A DNA stretch of 64,000 bases from Desemzia sp. RIT 804 (GTDB lineage Bacteria; Bacillota; Bacilli; Lactobacillales; Carnobacteriaceae): the NCBI RefSeq assembly GCF_016892605.1, contig NZ_JAFEMV010000002.1, forward strand, positions 1 through 64,000, written 5' to 3'. Made by a program: the position numbers and the translations under genes. The stretch's first letter is position 1. Each line of letters begins with the position of its first letter. Shown here in pieces: positions 10,037 to 18,975 of the stretch. Below the pieces are notes generated by a model, which saw nothing but the letters and a program-made list of their open reading frames with translations, ran no database searches and had not been told where the DNA came from.

Positions 10037-11464
10037 TTATTTTTTTATTAGCACGTCTTTTAATAATTTCATTTGTCCCGTAATTAATAGTCCTATGCCA
10101 AATAAAACAACAAAGACCACTCCATAAATTATCAGATTTAATAAGTTAACAAAAGGCAATTCTGGCATGATCAAGAAAATGACAATTTGAATAAGTGCCA
10201 TTATCATTGGTTTTATCAGTACTTTAATCACTTCTATGAAATTAGATTGAAACATCCGATACATCAATAAGTAATTGGTTTGAATAAAATTGATGGTGAA
10301 TGCCAATAAAACCATAAAGGCCACATACTCTATACTCCCAGCAAAGATTCCGATAAAGATAGCTGATACCGTCACAATAGCGGATAAAATTCCAGAAAGT
10401 AACAATAGATCAGTTCGATTAGCCGATTGGAATATCGCACCTGTACTGCTCGTTATCATTTGTATCCATACAGAAATGGCTAAAATTTGAAATGTAGTAA
10501 CACTTCCAGCCCACTGATCACCAAATAAAAACAAAATGATTTCATTAGCGTTAAAAAATAGAAAGACCGATAAAGGAAGTCCAATCGTTGCTAAGATGGT
10601 AGTGATTTTTAAATAAACTGTTTTTATTTTCTCTAGATTGCTTTCATAATCAGACATAATCGGTTGGATAACTGGCGAGATAACATTAGTTAAAATTTGG
10701 TTCGGATACAAAGAAACTTGGTATGCTTTATCGTAAAAAGCTAGTGAACTAGCTGAAAAATAACGTCCGATCAACATACTGTCTAAATTCCTTGAAAAAT
10801 AATTGATAAAATTGAATAAAAATTGGTTTTTAGAAAATTTAAATATTTTTTTTAACGGTTTGGTATCTAATTTAAACTGTGCTTTTAATGGAGTTTTAAA
10901 ATAAAAAACCAGAAAAAGCAATGCTGCTTTTACGGTGTTGCTGATAATTAACGAATAGTAGCTAAAACCATTAACAGCTAACACAATGGATACTACTCCT
11001 GAAGCTACGTTAGCCAATATAGTGACTATATTTACCGTACCAAATTTTTTTTCTCGCAACAACATAGATTGAGGGACCACTAAAATACCATAAAAGAATA
11101 CACAAACGGCTAATACCATACTGATTGGTTTGTATACTTCATTGTTGTAAAAAACACTGATTGGATATCCTAGGAACATAAAAATAATTCCTAGAAATAC
11201 CGCTAAATAGAGTGAGAATCCAAAAATACTGTTTATTTCATTTTTGGTCAATTGTTTATTTTGAATGATAGCTGGACCAATTCCAAAGTCAGCCAACATT
11301 TGGAAAAAAACCAAAAAGACATTTACTACCGCCACAATTCCATATTCTTGAGGAGTTAGTATTCTTGATAGAATCGCTGTAACCAATAATTGAATGACAA
11401 CATTGGAATATTTTCCTAGCGCACTATAAAAAACACCTTTTTTAAATTCATCTGCCATGCCCAT
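10037..11464 (-). CDS. Wzx-like polysaccharide flippase (MOP superfamily)
   Basis: 475-residue polytopic membrane protein with about 12-14 hydrophobic segments and the N-terminal signature KKGVFYSALGKYSNVVIQLL of the polysaccharide biosynthesis/WzxC-TuaB group. It probably flips undecaprenyl-linked repeat units to the outer face. Start at the first ATG (11464); a second in-frame ATG lies two codons later. Position between two GT2 genes supports a role in exporting their product. No Wzy polymerase is seen next to it. Confidence 0.85.
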   Translation of the reverse strand: MGMADEFKKGVFYSALGKYSNVVIQLLVTAILSRILTPQEYGIVAVVNVFLVFFQMLADFGIGPAIIQNKQLTKNEINSIFGFSLYLAVFLGIIFMFLGYPISVFYNNEVYKPISMVLAVCVFFYGILVVPQSMLLREKKFGTVNIVTILANVASGVVSIVLAVNGFSYYSLIISNTVKAALLFLVFYFKTPLKAQFKLDTKPLKKIFKFSKNQFLFNFINYFSRNLDSMLIGRYFSASSLAFYDKAYQVSLYPNQILTNVISPVIQPIMSDYESNLEKIKTVYLKITTILATIGLPLSVFLFFNANEIILFLFGDQWAGSVTTFQILAISVWIQMITSSTGAIFQSANRTDLLLLSGILSAIVTVSAIFIGIFAGSIEYVAFMVLLAFTINFIQTNYLLMYRMFQSNFIEVIKVLIKPMIMALIQIVIFLIMPELPFVNLLNLIIYGVVFVVLFGIGLLITGQMKLLKDVLIKK

Positions 11465-11487
11465 TCAGTATTCAACTCCATTTATTA

Positions 11488-12546
11488 TTAACTAAATTTA
11501 TTCTTCATCCAGCGAAAAGCATGCTGGAAATTTTTACCTATCATTACTCTTGCATGCATTAATTTCAACGCACTTCCAAGTTTTCCATTTCTAAGCAGCT
11601 TTATCAATAACTTCACAAACAAGTTCGATTCCGCTTCAATGTCTAGTTCCATAACAGCTTGATAGATTTTAGCGTCACTCATAACTTCTTTTATTCGTTT
11701 TGCTTTTTCACGACTCGTTAGTGGACAGTCTTTCCAAGCTAAATTGCTCAACTCTAAATAAAGAGCGTCCCAATACTCTTTGTGGATCAAATCTCTATAT
11801 TTTGTTTCTTTGTTCCAATGTTGCATCCACTTTTCAAATTGCATAGCAATATTGTATTCATAAGAAAAACGATCTTTACGGTAACGGTTAACAGCAGATC
11901 CTTCTCTGAATACATAATGATAGTACGTTTTTGGGTGATAAAAAACTTGATCTAGCTCATAAGCAACTAATTGATTAAATAGAGCATCTTGCCCTACTTT
12001 TTGATTTGTAAATCGGCAGTTGTGTTGTACTAAAAAATCATGTTTGTACAGTTTATTCCATAAAGCATATGGCGATAAAGCGTAATGCTCTCTAAAATGC
12101 TTTTGGAAATCTTTTTTTGTCAAAAATCCATTTAACTTAGGAATATACTCAGTTTTAGTTTCTTTCCCATCATTGTCTATTATTTCATAGATATAACCGA
12201 ATACAACCATATCGGCATTCCATTCTTCTGCTTTTTTTATGTTTTCTTCTATTAATTTCTCTTCAAAATAATCATCCGGGTCGGCAAAATAAATATACTT
12301 TCCGACAGCTCTATCTAATCCTGCGTTTCTGGCAAGACCTGAACCAGCATTTTTTTGATGGATAACGGTTATTCGCGCATCTTTTTGCTGATAGTGATCG
12401 CAAATGTTTCCTGACTCATCTGTTGAGCCATCGTTTACTAAGATAATTTCAATATCGCGGTAAGTTTGATTTAATGCGCATTGTATAGCTTTTTCCAATT
12501 GATCAGCTACATTATAAATAGGCATAATAATAGAAACCTTACTCAT
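11488..12546 (-). CDS. GT2-family glycosyltransferase
   Basis: 352 residues, first gene of the minus-strand polysaccharide operon. Motifs SIIMPIYNVADQLEKAIQCA, VNDGSTDESG and YFADPDDYF mark a GT-A transferase. The third replaces the usual DSDD with DPDD, a known variant. ATG with AGAGGG upstream. The C-terminal 100 residues are basic, and no membrane segment is evident. Donor and acceptor unknown. Confidence 0.86.
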   Translation of the reverse strand: MSKVSIIMPIYNVADQLEKAIQCALNQTYRDIEIILVNDGSTDESGNICDHYQQKDARITVIHQKNAGSGLARNAGLDRAVGKYIYFADPDDYFEEKLIEENIKKAEEWNADMVVFGYIYEIIDNDGKETKTEYIPKLNGFLTKKDFQKHFREHYALSPYALWNKLYKHDFLVQHNCRFTNQKVGQDALFNQLVAYELDQVFYHPKTYYHYVFREGSAVNRYRKDRFSYEYNIAMQFEKWMQHWNKETKYRDLIHKEYWDALYLELSNLAWKDCPLTSREKAKRIKEVMSDAKIYQAVMELDIEAESNLFVKLLIKLLRNGKLGSALKLMHARVMIGKNFQHAFRWMKNKFS

Positions 12547-12918
12547 ATTTACCCTCTTTTCATTCTCATTGTTGCAATGACTTTGCCTATTATAGCATAA
12601 TCCTATTTGCTAAACATTACAGTTTTCTAAAGACTTTTCCGGTAAGATGATCAAAGGAACATTTTTTCGATTGCTGAATTAAAAAATGCGTTTTTGTTTT
12701 TTAATTGTCTATAGAGTTTATTTCTGATAGTTTTAGTGCATAGAAGTTCTGTCTCTTTTTCGTCAAACTAAATCAGAATGATTTGTAAAAAAGTTTCGTT
12801 ACAGAATGGATGCATATTTTAATAAAAATAAGCAATCTTTACTTTATCTCTCCTCTACTTCAATGGTATGATAAATAAAAAGTTAGACTAGTAAAGGTAT
12901 TAAGGATGATTAGTAATT
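12547..12918. promoter_or_regulatory. Divergent promoter region of polysaccharide locus
   Basis: 372 bp between two divergent biosynthetic genes, with no ORF. On minus, an extended -10 (TGC TATAAT, TATAAT at 12589-12594) lies about 45 bp before the GT2 start; its -35 is weak. On plus, TATGAT at 12867-12872 is a possible -10 for tagA about 50 bp upstream of its ATG. The rest is AT-rich without a clear operator. Confidence 0.5.
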
Positions 12919-13665
12919 ATGGAGCATAAAAAGGTATCGGTATTAGGAGTTTCTTTTGAAAATAAAACAAAAGGAACCATCCTTAAAGAATTAATGAAAC
13001 GAATCCAGAACAATAAAAAAACGTTTGTTGTAACAGCGAACCCTGAGATCGTTATGTATGCAAAAAAGCATCCTTCATATATGTCTTTAGTTAAAGAAGC
13101 AGACTATGTGGTAGCTGACGGAATCGGTATTATCAAGGGCTCAAGAATGCTCGGTACCCCTATTGTTGAGCGAGTTGCAGGCTATGATCTAATGATCAGT
13201 TTACTTGCAGAGGCAAATAGACAAGGCAGTCGTGTTTATTTGTTAGGAGCAAAGGAAGACGTCTTACAAAGTACGGTTAAAAGAGTTCAAGAACGTTACC
13301 CTGCTATTCAAATAGTAGGTGCGCGGAATGGATACTTTGATTTGTCTGATACATCGGTCATTGATCAAGTCCAACAAACGAAACCTGATATGGTGTTTGT
13401 TGCGATAGGCTATCCAAGACAAGAAAAATGGATTCATCAATACCTGCAGTCTGCTTCAAAAGGATTGTTAATGGGAGTTGGAGGCAGCTTTGATGTTCTG
13501 TCTGGCAAGTCCAAACGTTCTCCAAAAATCTTTATTCAATTAAATGCAGAATGGCTGTACCGTTTGATTAGACAGCCTTATCGTATAAAACGGATGATGG
13601 CTCTGCCTCATTTTTTACATGAAGTCAGACAAGAAAAAAAAAATATTCGTGATAAGCAATCTTAA
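12919..13665 (+). CDS. tagA: WecG/TagA-type N-acetylmannosaminyltransferase
   Basis: GT26 enzyme that adds ManNAc from UDP-ManNAc to undecaprenyl-PP-GlcNAc, the second step of wall teichoic acid linkage-unit synthesis. 248 residues is the family length. The conserved VVTANPEI (Thr39) and VVADGIGI (Asp67) match the catalytic Thr and base Asp known in TagA. GYPRQEKWI is also present, and the basic C-terminal region resembles the membrane-targeting appendage. The ribosome-binding site AAGGA lies 12 bases before the ATG, slightly long. Its donor would be made by the epimerase at 7888. Confidence 0.9.
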   Translation: MEHKKVSVLGVSFENKTKGTILKELMKRIQNNKKTFVVTANPEIVMYAKKHPSYMSLVKEADYVVADGIGIIKGSRMLGTPIVERVAGYDLMISLLAEANRQGSRVYLLGAKEDVLQSTVKRVQERYPAIQIVGARNGYFDLSDTSVIDQVQQTKPDMVFVAIGYPRQEKWIHQYLQSASKGLLMGVGGSFDVLSGKSKRSPKIFIQLNAEWLYRLIRQPYRIKRMMALPHFLHEVRQEKKNIRDKQS

Positions 13666-13667
13666 AA

Positions 13668-13752
13668 AAAGAGCGGGATAAAAGTCGTTTAAAAGTACCC
13701 AATTAGTATGTGATAGAGATAAAGTACTATTTCCCAGCTCCTTTTTGGGGAC
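13668..13752 (-). repeat. Short copy of the palindromic intergenic element (no hairpin insert)
   Basis: Between tagA and the GT4 gene. The segment reading GAGCGGGATAAAAGTCG then TTTAAAAGTACC, AGTATGTGATAGAG and TCCCAGCTCCTTTTT matches both flanks of the element at 56661-56843 read on its minus strand. The roughly 100-bp hairpin module found there is absent here. The ends GAGCGGGA and TCCCAGCTC are partly complementary and a T-run follows, so it may also terminate tagA transcription. Confidence 0.6.
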
Positions 13753-13794
13753 ACGTCCATTCTAGAAATCCATGATAAATGAGGTTAAACGACA

Positions 13795-14880
13795 ATGAAA
13801 ATTCTCCATATAAATGCAGGTTTAGAAGACGGTGGCGGCAAAAATCATATCCTATCCCTGCTCTCTCAATTCGATCCAGCAACAGCTGAACTGCTTGTGT
13901 TAGAAGATGGTATTATTGCTGATGAAGCAAAACAACTCGGCATTAACGTCCACATTCTTGAGCAGAAATCACGTTATGATCTATCAATCCTTCAACGCTT
14001 AGTTCGTTTTATTAAAGATCGCTCTTTTGACATCGTACATACTCATGGTGCACGTGCGAACTTTATTTTTTCGGCTGTCCATAAAAAGGCACCTTCCATT
14101 TGGGTCACTACCGTGCACAGTGATCCTACTCTAGATTTTATGAACAGAGGCTTAAGAGGAACTATTTTTACAAAATTAAATATTGCCAGTCTTAAAAAAG
14201 CCGATCATTTGATACTAGTATCCGATAGTTTGATACAGCCGTTGCTTGATCTAAAGATAAAAAAGGATAAGATATCTGTCATCTATAATGGGATCCAATT
14301 TGAAACTGAGCACTTCCAAACTGCCGCTAAAAATAAACATTTTACTTTAACTTGCGTTGCCCGTTTGCATCCTATTAAAGGTCATGAGACTTTATTAAAC
14401 AGTCTGGCTGCTACTCACTTTAAAAAATTTACGTTAAACTTAGTGGGTGATGGCGAATTGAAACCTACTCTAGAGAAAAGGGTTCATGAATTGAACTTGC
14501 AGAATCAGGTGCATTTTCATGGCTTTTTGAATCCTCCACAAGTAGAAACCATAATTGCTCAATCTGATTTAACAGTGTTAGCTTCTTATAATGAAGGTTT
14601 TCCTTTGGTTCTTCTGGAGTCAGCTAAGCACAAAGTACCTTTTATTGCTACTGATGTTGGCGATGTACGACGACTAGTGCCCGATAAAAGTTATGGGTGG
14701 CAAGTTCCTGCTCAATCAGTTAGTTCTTTAACAGACGCTTTAAATGAAGCTTATAATGAGTGGGCGCAAAATGAATTGCAGTTTAAAGGTGAAAAAGTGT
14801 ATCAGTTAGCTTCTGATCAGTTCTCTCTCTCTCGTTTTTATAACAATACAAATGCTCTTTATAAAAAGTTGTTGGACTAA
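13795..14880 (+). CDS. GT4-family glycosyltransferase
   Basis: 361 residues with a GT-B fold of two Rossmann domains. The N-terminal MKILHINAGLEDGGGKNH is the glycine-rich loop that binds the acceptor side. The C-terminal LTCVARLHPIKGHETLLNSL and the EGFPLVLLESAKHKVPFIAT region (E-x7-E type motif) bind the nucleotide sugar. ATG start ten bases after GAGG. It sits between tagA and galE and probably extends a surface glycan. Acceptor and donor unknown. Confidence 0.86.
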   Translation: MKILHINAGLEDGGGKNHILSLLSQFDPATAELLVLEDGIIADEAKQLGINVHILEQKSRYDLSILQRLVRFIKDRSFDIVHTHGARANFIFSAVHKKAPSIWVTTVHSDPTLDFMNRGLRGTIFTKLNIASLKKADHLILVSDSLIQPLLDLKIKKDKISVIYNGIQFETEHFQTAAKNKHFTLTCVARLHPIKGHETLLNSLAATHFKKFTLNLVGDGELKPTLEKRVHELNLQNQVHFHGFLNPPQVETIIAQSDLTVLASYNEGFPLVLLESAKHKVPFIATDVGDVRRLVPDKSYGWQVPAQSVSSLTDALNEAYNEWAQNELQFKGEKVYQLASDQFSLSRFYNNTNALYKKLLD

Positions 14881-14884
14881 ATCA

Positions 14885-14908
14885 TGTCTAAAAATAGACT
14901 TTTTATTC
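14885..14908 (+). terminator. Weak terminator after GT4 gene
   Basis: GTCTA/TAGAC stem of five base pairs with an A-rich loop followed by TTTTTATTCTT, directly after the GT4 stop codon. A short stem, so termination may be partial. Confidence 0.4.
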
Positions 14909-15001
14909 TTAACTATCAAGAAAATAGTAAATATGTTAAAATGAAGCAGATGGAAGAACCTTTTAAATTAAAGAAAAAATCTTAAGAAAGAAGGCTAAAC
15001 T

Positions 15002-16015
15002 ATGTCAATCTTAGTTACAGGCGGTGCTGGTTATATCGGCAGCCATACAGTAGTGGAATTATTAAATGCCAATTACGAAGTAGTCATTGTAGACGACTAT
15101 TCGAACAGCAAACCAGAAGTATTGAACCGAATCAAAGAACTTACTGGTAAAGGGTTTAAATTTTATGAGACGAATATCTTAGATAAAGAAGCCTTGGAAG
15201 TAGTCTTTAAAGAAAATGATATAGAGGCAGTGATTCATTTTGCGGGTTACAAAGCAGTCGGCGAATCCGTTGCGGAACCTTTGAAATATTACCACAACAA
15301 TTTAACAGGTACATTCGTCCTGTGTGAATTGATGGCTCAATACAATGTGAAAAAAATCGTGTTCAGTTCTTCTGCGACAGTTTACGGGATGAAGAACGTT
15401 TCACCGCTGACAGAAGACTTGCCATTAAGCACAACAAATCCATATGGCACAACGAAAATGATGATCGAACAAATCTTACAAGATGTGTATGCTGCAGATA
15501 ATTCTTGGAGCATTGCTCTTCTTCGTTACTTCAACCCAATCGGAGCTCATGAAAGCGGCCGTATCGGTGAAGATCCAAATGGGATTCCAAATAATTTAAT
15601 GCCTTACATCACTCAAGTGGCTGTTGGCAAACGGGACCATTTAAGTATATTCGGTAATGATTATGATACTCCGGATGGTACAGGTGTCCGTGATTATATC
15701 CATGTAGTTGATTTGGCAAAAGGACATTTAAAAGCTGTGAAAAAAGTTTTAGAAACGGAACAAATCGAAGCTTACAACTTAGGGACCGGTGTTGGTTACA
15801 GTGTACTTGACGTCGTAAACAATTTTGAAAAAGCTACCGGACAAAAAGTTCCTTATGAAGTAGTTGAAAGACGACCTGGAGACATCGGAACTTGTTTTTC
15901 TGATGCAGCTAAAGCAGGAACTGAATTAGACTGGAAAGCGGTATTGTCTTTAGAAGACATGTGCCGGGATTCTTGGAAATGGCAAAACAATAACCCTAAT
16001 GGTTACGCAGAATAA
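15002..16015 (+). CDS. galE: UDP-glucose 4-epimerase
   Basis: Interconverts UDP-glucose and UDP-galactose, supplying galactosyl donors for glycans. 337 residues. The NAD-binding [10 protein letters not shown] is at the N-terminus, with [16 protein letters not shown] carrying the catalytic Ser/Thr, and the Tyr-x3-Lys of [24 protein letters not shown] is the typical C-terminal sugar-binding motif. ATG seven bases after GAAGG. It stands alone between the GT4 gene and a convergent aldo/keto reductase, so it may serve both the polysaccharide pathway and galactose metabolism. Confidence 0.96.
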   Translation: MSILVTGGAGYIGSHTVVELLNANYEVVIVDDYSNSKPEVLNRIKELTGKGFKFYETNILDKEALEVVFKENDIEAVIHFAGYKAVGESVAEPLKYYHNNLTGTFVLCELMAQYNVKKIVFSSSATVYGMKNVSPLTEDLPLSTTNPYGTTKMMIEQILQDVYAADNSWSIALLRYFNPIGAHESGRIGEDPNGIPNNLMPYITQVAVGKRDHLSIFGNDYDTPDGTGVRDYIHVVDLAKGHLKAVKKVLETEQIEAYNLGTGVGYSVLDVVNNFEKATGQKVPYEVVERRPGDIGTCFSDAAKAGTELDWKAVLSLEDMCRDSWKWQNNNPNGYAE

Positions 16016-16020
16016 GAAGA

Positions 16021-16056
16021 AAAAAACCTTCACCCAGAATCTGGATGAAGGTTTTC
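16021..16056. terminator. Bidirectional terminator galE / aldo-keto reductase
   Basis: Arms AAAACCTTCA and TGAAGGTTTTC with an inner CCAGA/TCTGG pairing. It lies between convergent genes, with T-rich sequence on both strands. Confidence 0.8.
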
Positions 16057-16062
16057 TTGATT

Positions 16063-16986
16063 TTAAGGCAATGTTTTTCCAGTACTCTGATACAATTTAT
16101 ACCACTCTTCACGAGTCAGTGTGATTTCTGATGCTTGGCAAATCGCTTTGATACGTTCTGGATTCATACTTCCTACTATCGGCTGCATATGAGCGGGATG
16201 ACGCAACAACCAGGCTATAGCGATAGCTTCACGAGCCACCGACTTTTCAGCCGCCATTTCATTGACCAGCTCATTAAGTTCAGGATAATCTGGATGATCA
16301 AAGAATAATCCTTTCTTTTCATTTCCAGATTGGAATGGTGACCATGGTTGGATAGTCATATCATGGATCCGACTGTATTCCAAGATTCCCCCATCATGGA
16401 ATACAGAAGCTTCATTGACCATATTTACATTAAATCCAGCATCGATCATTGGTGTATGTGTAATACTCAGTTGCAATTGGTTAGCAATCAAAGGTTGTTG
16501 GACATATTTTTTCAGTAATTCGATTTGAAGTGGATTTTGGTTGCTGACTCCAAAATAGCGTACTTTCCCAGTTTTTTCCAGTTCATCAAAAGCAGCTGCT
16601 ACTTCTTCTGGTTCCACTAATGTATCTGGTCGATGTAAAAGTAACGTATCAACGTAATCCGTCTGTAGACGTTTCAAACTAGCCTCGACTGATTCAATGA
16701 TGTGTTCTTTTGAAAAGTCAAACATCACTCCTGGTACAATACCCGTTTTTGTTTGCAGCATGACTTTGTCTCGCGAAATGCCTAATTCTTTGAACGCTTG
16801 TCCAAAAATTTGTTCCGACTCTCCTTTACCGTAAATGTCTGCATGATCAAAATAATCAATACCTTCATGGATAGCCGTTTCAATGACAGTCTTAGCCTCT
16901 TCATTGGATAAAGCATTCATTCGCATAATACCCAACGAAATTTCAGATGCTGTTAATCCTGATTGCCCTATGTTGATTTTTTTCAC
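16063..16986 (-). CDS. Aldo/keto reductase (YdhF-like)
   Basis: 307-residue NADPH-dependent oxidoreductase with a TIM barrel. The catalytic tetrad is readable: Asp in FDHADIYGKGE, Tyr in the same motif, Lys in LQTKTG and His in LLLHRPD. The YFGVSNQNP motif follows. Start is GTG at 16986 after GGAGG. Substrate unknown. It is monocistronic and converges on galE. Confidence 0.88.
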   Translation of the reverse strand: MKKINIGQSGLTASEISLGIMRMNALSNEEAKTVIETAIHEGIDYFDHADIYGKGESEQIFGQAFKELGISRDKVMLQTKTGIVPGVMFDFSKEHIIESVEASLKRLQTDYVDTLLLHRPDTLVEPEEVAAAFDELEKTGKVRYFGVSNQNPLQIELLKKYVQQPLIANQLQLSITHTPMIDAGFNVNMVNEASVFHDGGILEYSRIHDMTIQPWSPFQSGNEKKGLFFDHPDYPELNELVNEMAAEKSVAREAIAIAWLLRHPAHMQPIVGSMNPERIKAICQASEITLTREEWYKLYQSTGKTLP

Positions 16987-17092
16987 TTGTCTTCCTCCAC
17001 TTCATTATTTTTAGAAATCGCTTTCTAACCCAGTATACCATTCTTTAACTGTAAAAGTCCTCTCTTGAGCGGGCGGATTTTTTAATAGAAAG

Positions 17093-18136
17093 CTACAGAA
17101 TCCATTTTTTTAAACCCGGGATTTTGATCAATATCTTTACAACAATGTAGCCTAGAAAAGCCACTAACAGCACTAATAAAGGCACAGAGAGTAAGGGGGT
17201 TAAGAGTCGTGTATCTATATTTGCTGAATTTAACAAAAAGATGATCAGTACGTGACTTAGATAGACCCCGAATGACATATCAGAAAATTCCTTGATCCAT
17301 TTTTGAGCTTTCGGAGAAAAAGCACGATTGTTAAATGTCTCTTTGAACCAAAGAAAGACAGCAATACTAGTGATCATGACATTAGGTGTCAGGTATTCAA
17401 ATAACCATCCTTCTGGCTTTCCAGACTCTAAAGATAAATAACTAGTTCCAAATAAAGTTACCAATAACCCAACGATTCCCAGACCATAAATCCACCGTTT
17501 CATTTTTGGTGTTACTCCATAGCGATGCAAATAACTTCCTGCAAAAAAGTATCCAACATATCCAAATGTAATGTCTAGATTTATCCAATCATCTGCTATC
17601 GTCACTGTTGAACCTATAGGGAATTGTCGGATAGTCGGAATAAGAAAGCCTAGCACAAAACAATAAGCCATTATGTATCTCATCAGTTTCTTTTCTTCCG
17701 CAATTTTACGCAAAAAAGGTGTCATGACGTACAACTCCACAATACGAAATAGAAACCACAAATGAAAATGGCCTTCAATAAAGCGGGCAACCGTTTCATC
17801 TACTTGATCAATAGAGAAAGATTGAAATGGATAAAAAGCCATAAAAACAGCATAGAAAGACGACCAAAAAAGAAACACTCGTACGATCCGCCAAATATTT
17901 CTACGATACAATTTCCTGATGCCGATTTCTTTTTTAGGTTCCAAGAAAAAAATACCGCTGATCATTACAAATAACGGCACACATATGCGCGCTACCGCAT
18001 CGAAAGCATTTAATGTCTGCCACTCCATCGAATCAATTTGGTGCCATCCAAAATTGCTGGATGAAACATGAACGACAATCACTAAAAAAATAGACATGAT
18101 CCGTATGAGATCTACATACCATAAACGATTTTTCAT
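17093..18136 (-). CDS. Acyltransferase 3 family membrane protein
   Basis: Integral membrane O-acyltransferase (PF01757) with about ten hydrophobic segments. The N-terminal WYVDLIRIMSIFLVIVVHVS carries the family's conserved Arg and His. It probably acetylates an exported glycan. An upstream in-frame ATG exists at 18157, but the ribosome-binding site AAGGAG lies inside that extension, six bases before the ATG at 18136, so the shorter 347-residue protein is chosen. It has no partner SGNH domain. The substrate is unknown; the nearby polysaccharide locus is a candidate. Confidence 0.82.
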   Translation of the reverse strand: MKNRLWYVDLIRIMSIFLVIVVHVSSSNFGWHQIDSMEWQTLNAFDAVARICVPLFVMISGIFFLEPKKEIGIRKLYRRNIWRIVRVFLFWSSFYAVFMAFYPFQSFSIDQVDETVARFIEGHFHLWFLFRIVELYVMTPFLRKIAEEKKLMRYIMAYCFVLGFLIPTIRQFPIGSTVTIADDWINLDITFGYVGYFFAGSYLHRYGVTPKMKRWIYGLGIVGLLVTLFGTSYLSLESGKPEGWLFEYLTPNVMITSIAVFLWFKETFNNRAFSPKAQKWIKEFSDMSFGVYLSHVLIIFLLNSANIDTRLLTPLLSVPLLVLLVAFLGYIVVKILIKIPGLKKWIL

Positions 18137-18623
18137 AAATTTCTCCTTTTTCTTCATCGTATTGTATTATACCAAATATTTAAGAAAAGATTGCTCTATC
18201 TGCTCTTCGGAGTAATTGGTTTAGTCACATTCATTCTTGTGGTTGTATTAAAGGAATAACGCGATACAGCAGAGACTTCCCAAAAATAGAGAAGAAATCT
18301 AATTTATGAGCATTGCTTTTATAGCAAAGTATAGTGGGAAATTTCAGTTACAAATAATTCAATAATATCTAAAGATTCCTTCTTTAGGCTGCTGTTTATT
18401 AACAAAAAAAGGGCTTTTTCTCATAACTCTATCCTCAAACACTCTCTGAATAGTAAACATACTAAATTTAGCAGGAATACTGTTGTTTTAATTCATTCTT
18501 TAAGTGATGCTTCCATTATTATCCACTCGACCTTCTGATTAATCCACAGCTTTATGAGTTTATATTCTAAACTCGTATTTATTCAATATTTATTCGACAT
18601 TTTTTCACCCATTTGGTGCGCAG

Positions 18624-18691
18624 AACATCATGGCTAAATCTGTCTTGATGTAAAACACCGGTTGAACATCAAGGCTAAAATCCCCTTGATG
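18624..18691. repeat. Two tandem copies of a 27-bp palindromic repeat
   Basis: Copies at 18624-18650 and 18665-18691 share AACATCA-GGCTAAA and CTTGATG. In the second copy CATCAAGG pairs with CCTTGATG (8-bp stem). They border the transposase remnant and may be ends of a lost insertion sequence. Confidence 0.55.
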
Positions 18692-18779
18692 AAAGGCCAA
18701 GAAATAAGTAAATTGAGTTCATTCACTCTTCAAATGAAGATCTCTTACACCCTGAATAGAGCAAATCTTTGGAAAAAAC

Positions 18780-18860
18780 CATGGACATTATTGAAGAACA
18801 TATACCGATATCTATCTCCATTTACTCTGATCAAGGCTTGTAGTACTGACGCTTATATTA
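18780..18860 (+). pseudogene. IS3/IS150-type transposase remnant
   Basis: One frame reads IIEEHIPISISIYSDQGL, then a stop, then Tyr. IS3-group transposases have (H)SDQGWQYQ around the second catalytic Asp. The codons here (TTG, TAG, TAC, TGA) differ from TGG, CAG, TAC, CAA by one or two bases each, which looks like decay of that motif. Only this short fragment is recognisable. Confidence 0.45.
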
Positions 18861-18923
18861 TCTTTGTACCATTCTTTACGTCATTTTTACTGTACATAAG
18901 AAAGCAATCTCTTTTTCCTCGCT

Positions 18924-18973
18924 AAAAAAACATCATCACCAGTCAATGGATTCGACTAATGATGATGTTTTTT
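18924..18973 (-). terminator. Terminator of map
   Basis: AAAACATCATCA pairs with TGATGATGTTTT around a 21-base loop, with T-runs on both strands, just past the map stop codon. Confidence 0.85.
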
Positions 18974-18975
18974 AT

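Larger units (their letters stand above)
18137..18975. other. Decayed intergenic region
   Basis: About 840 bp without an intact gene. It contains the acyltransferase promoter side, two tandem copies of a 27-bp palindromic repeat (18624-18691), a degraded IS3-type transposase fragment (about 18780-18860) and the map terminator. An 87-codon frame at 18662-18925 overlaps the repeat and the transposase remnant in the wrong frame and is not supported. Confidence 0.6.

Noticed and set aside
18662-18925. 87-codon plus-strand frame
   Set aside because: No ribosome-binding site; it overlaps palindromic repeats and runs in another frame than the transposase remnant.
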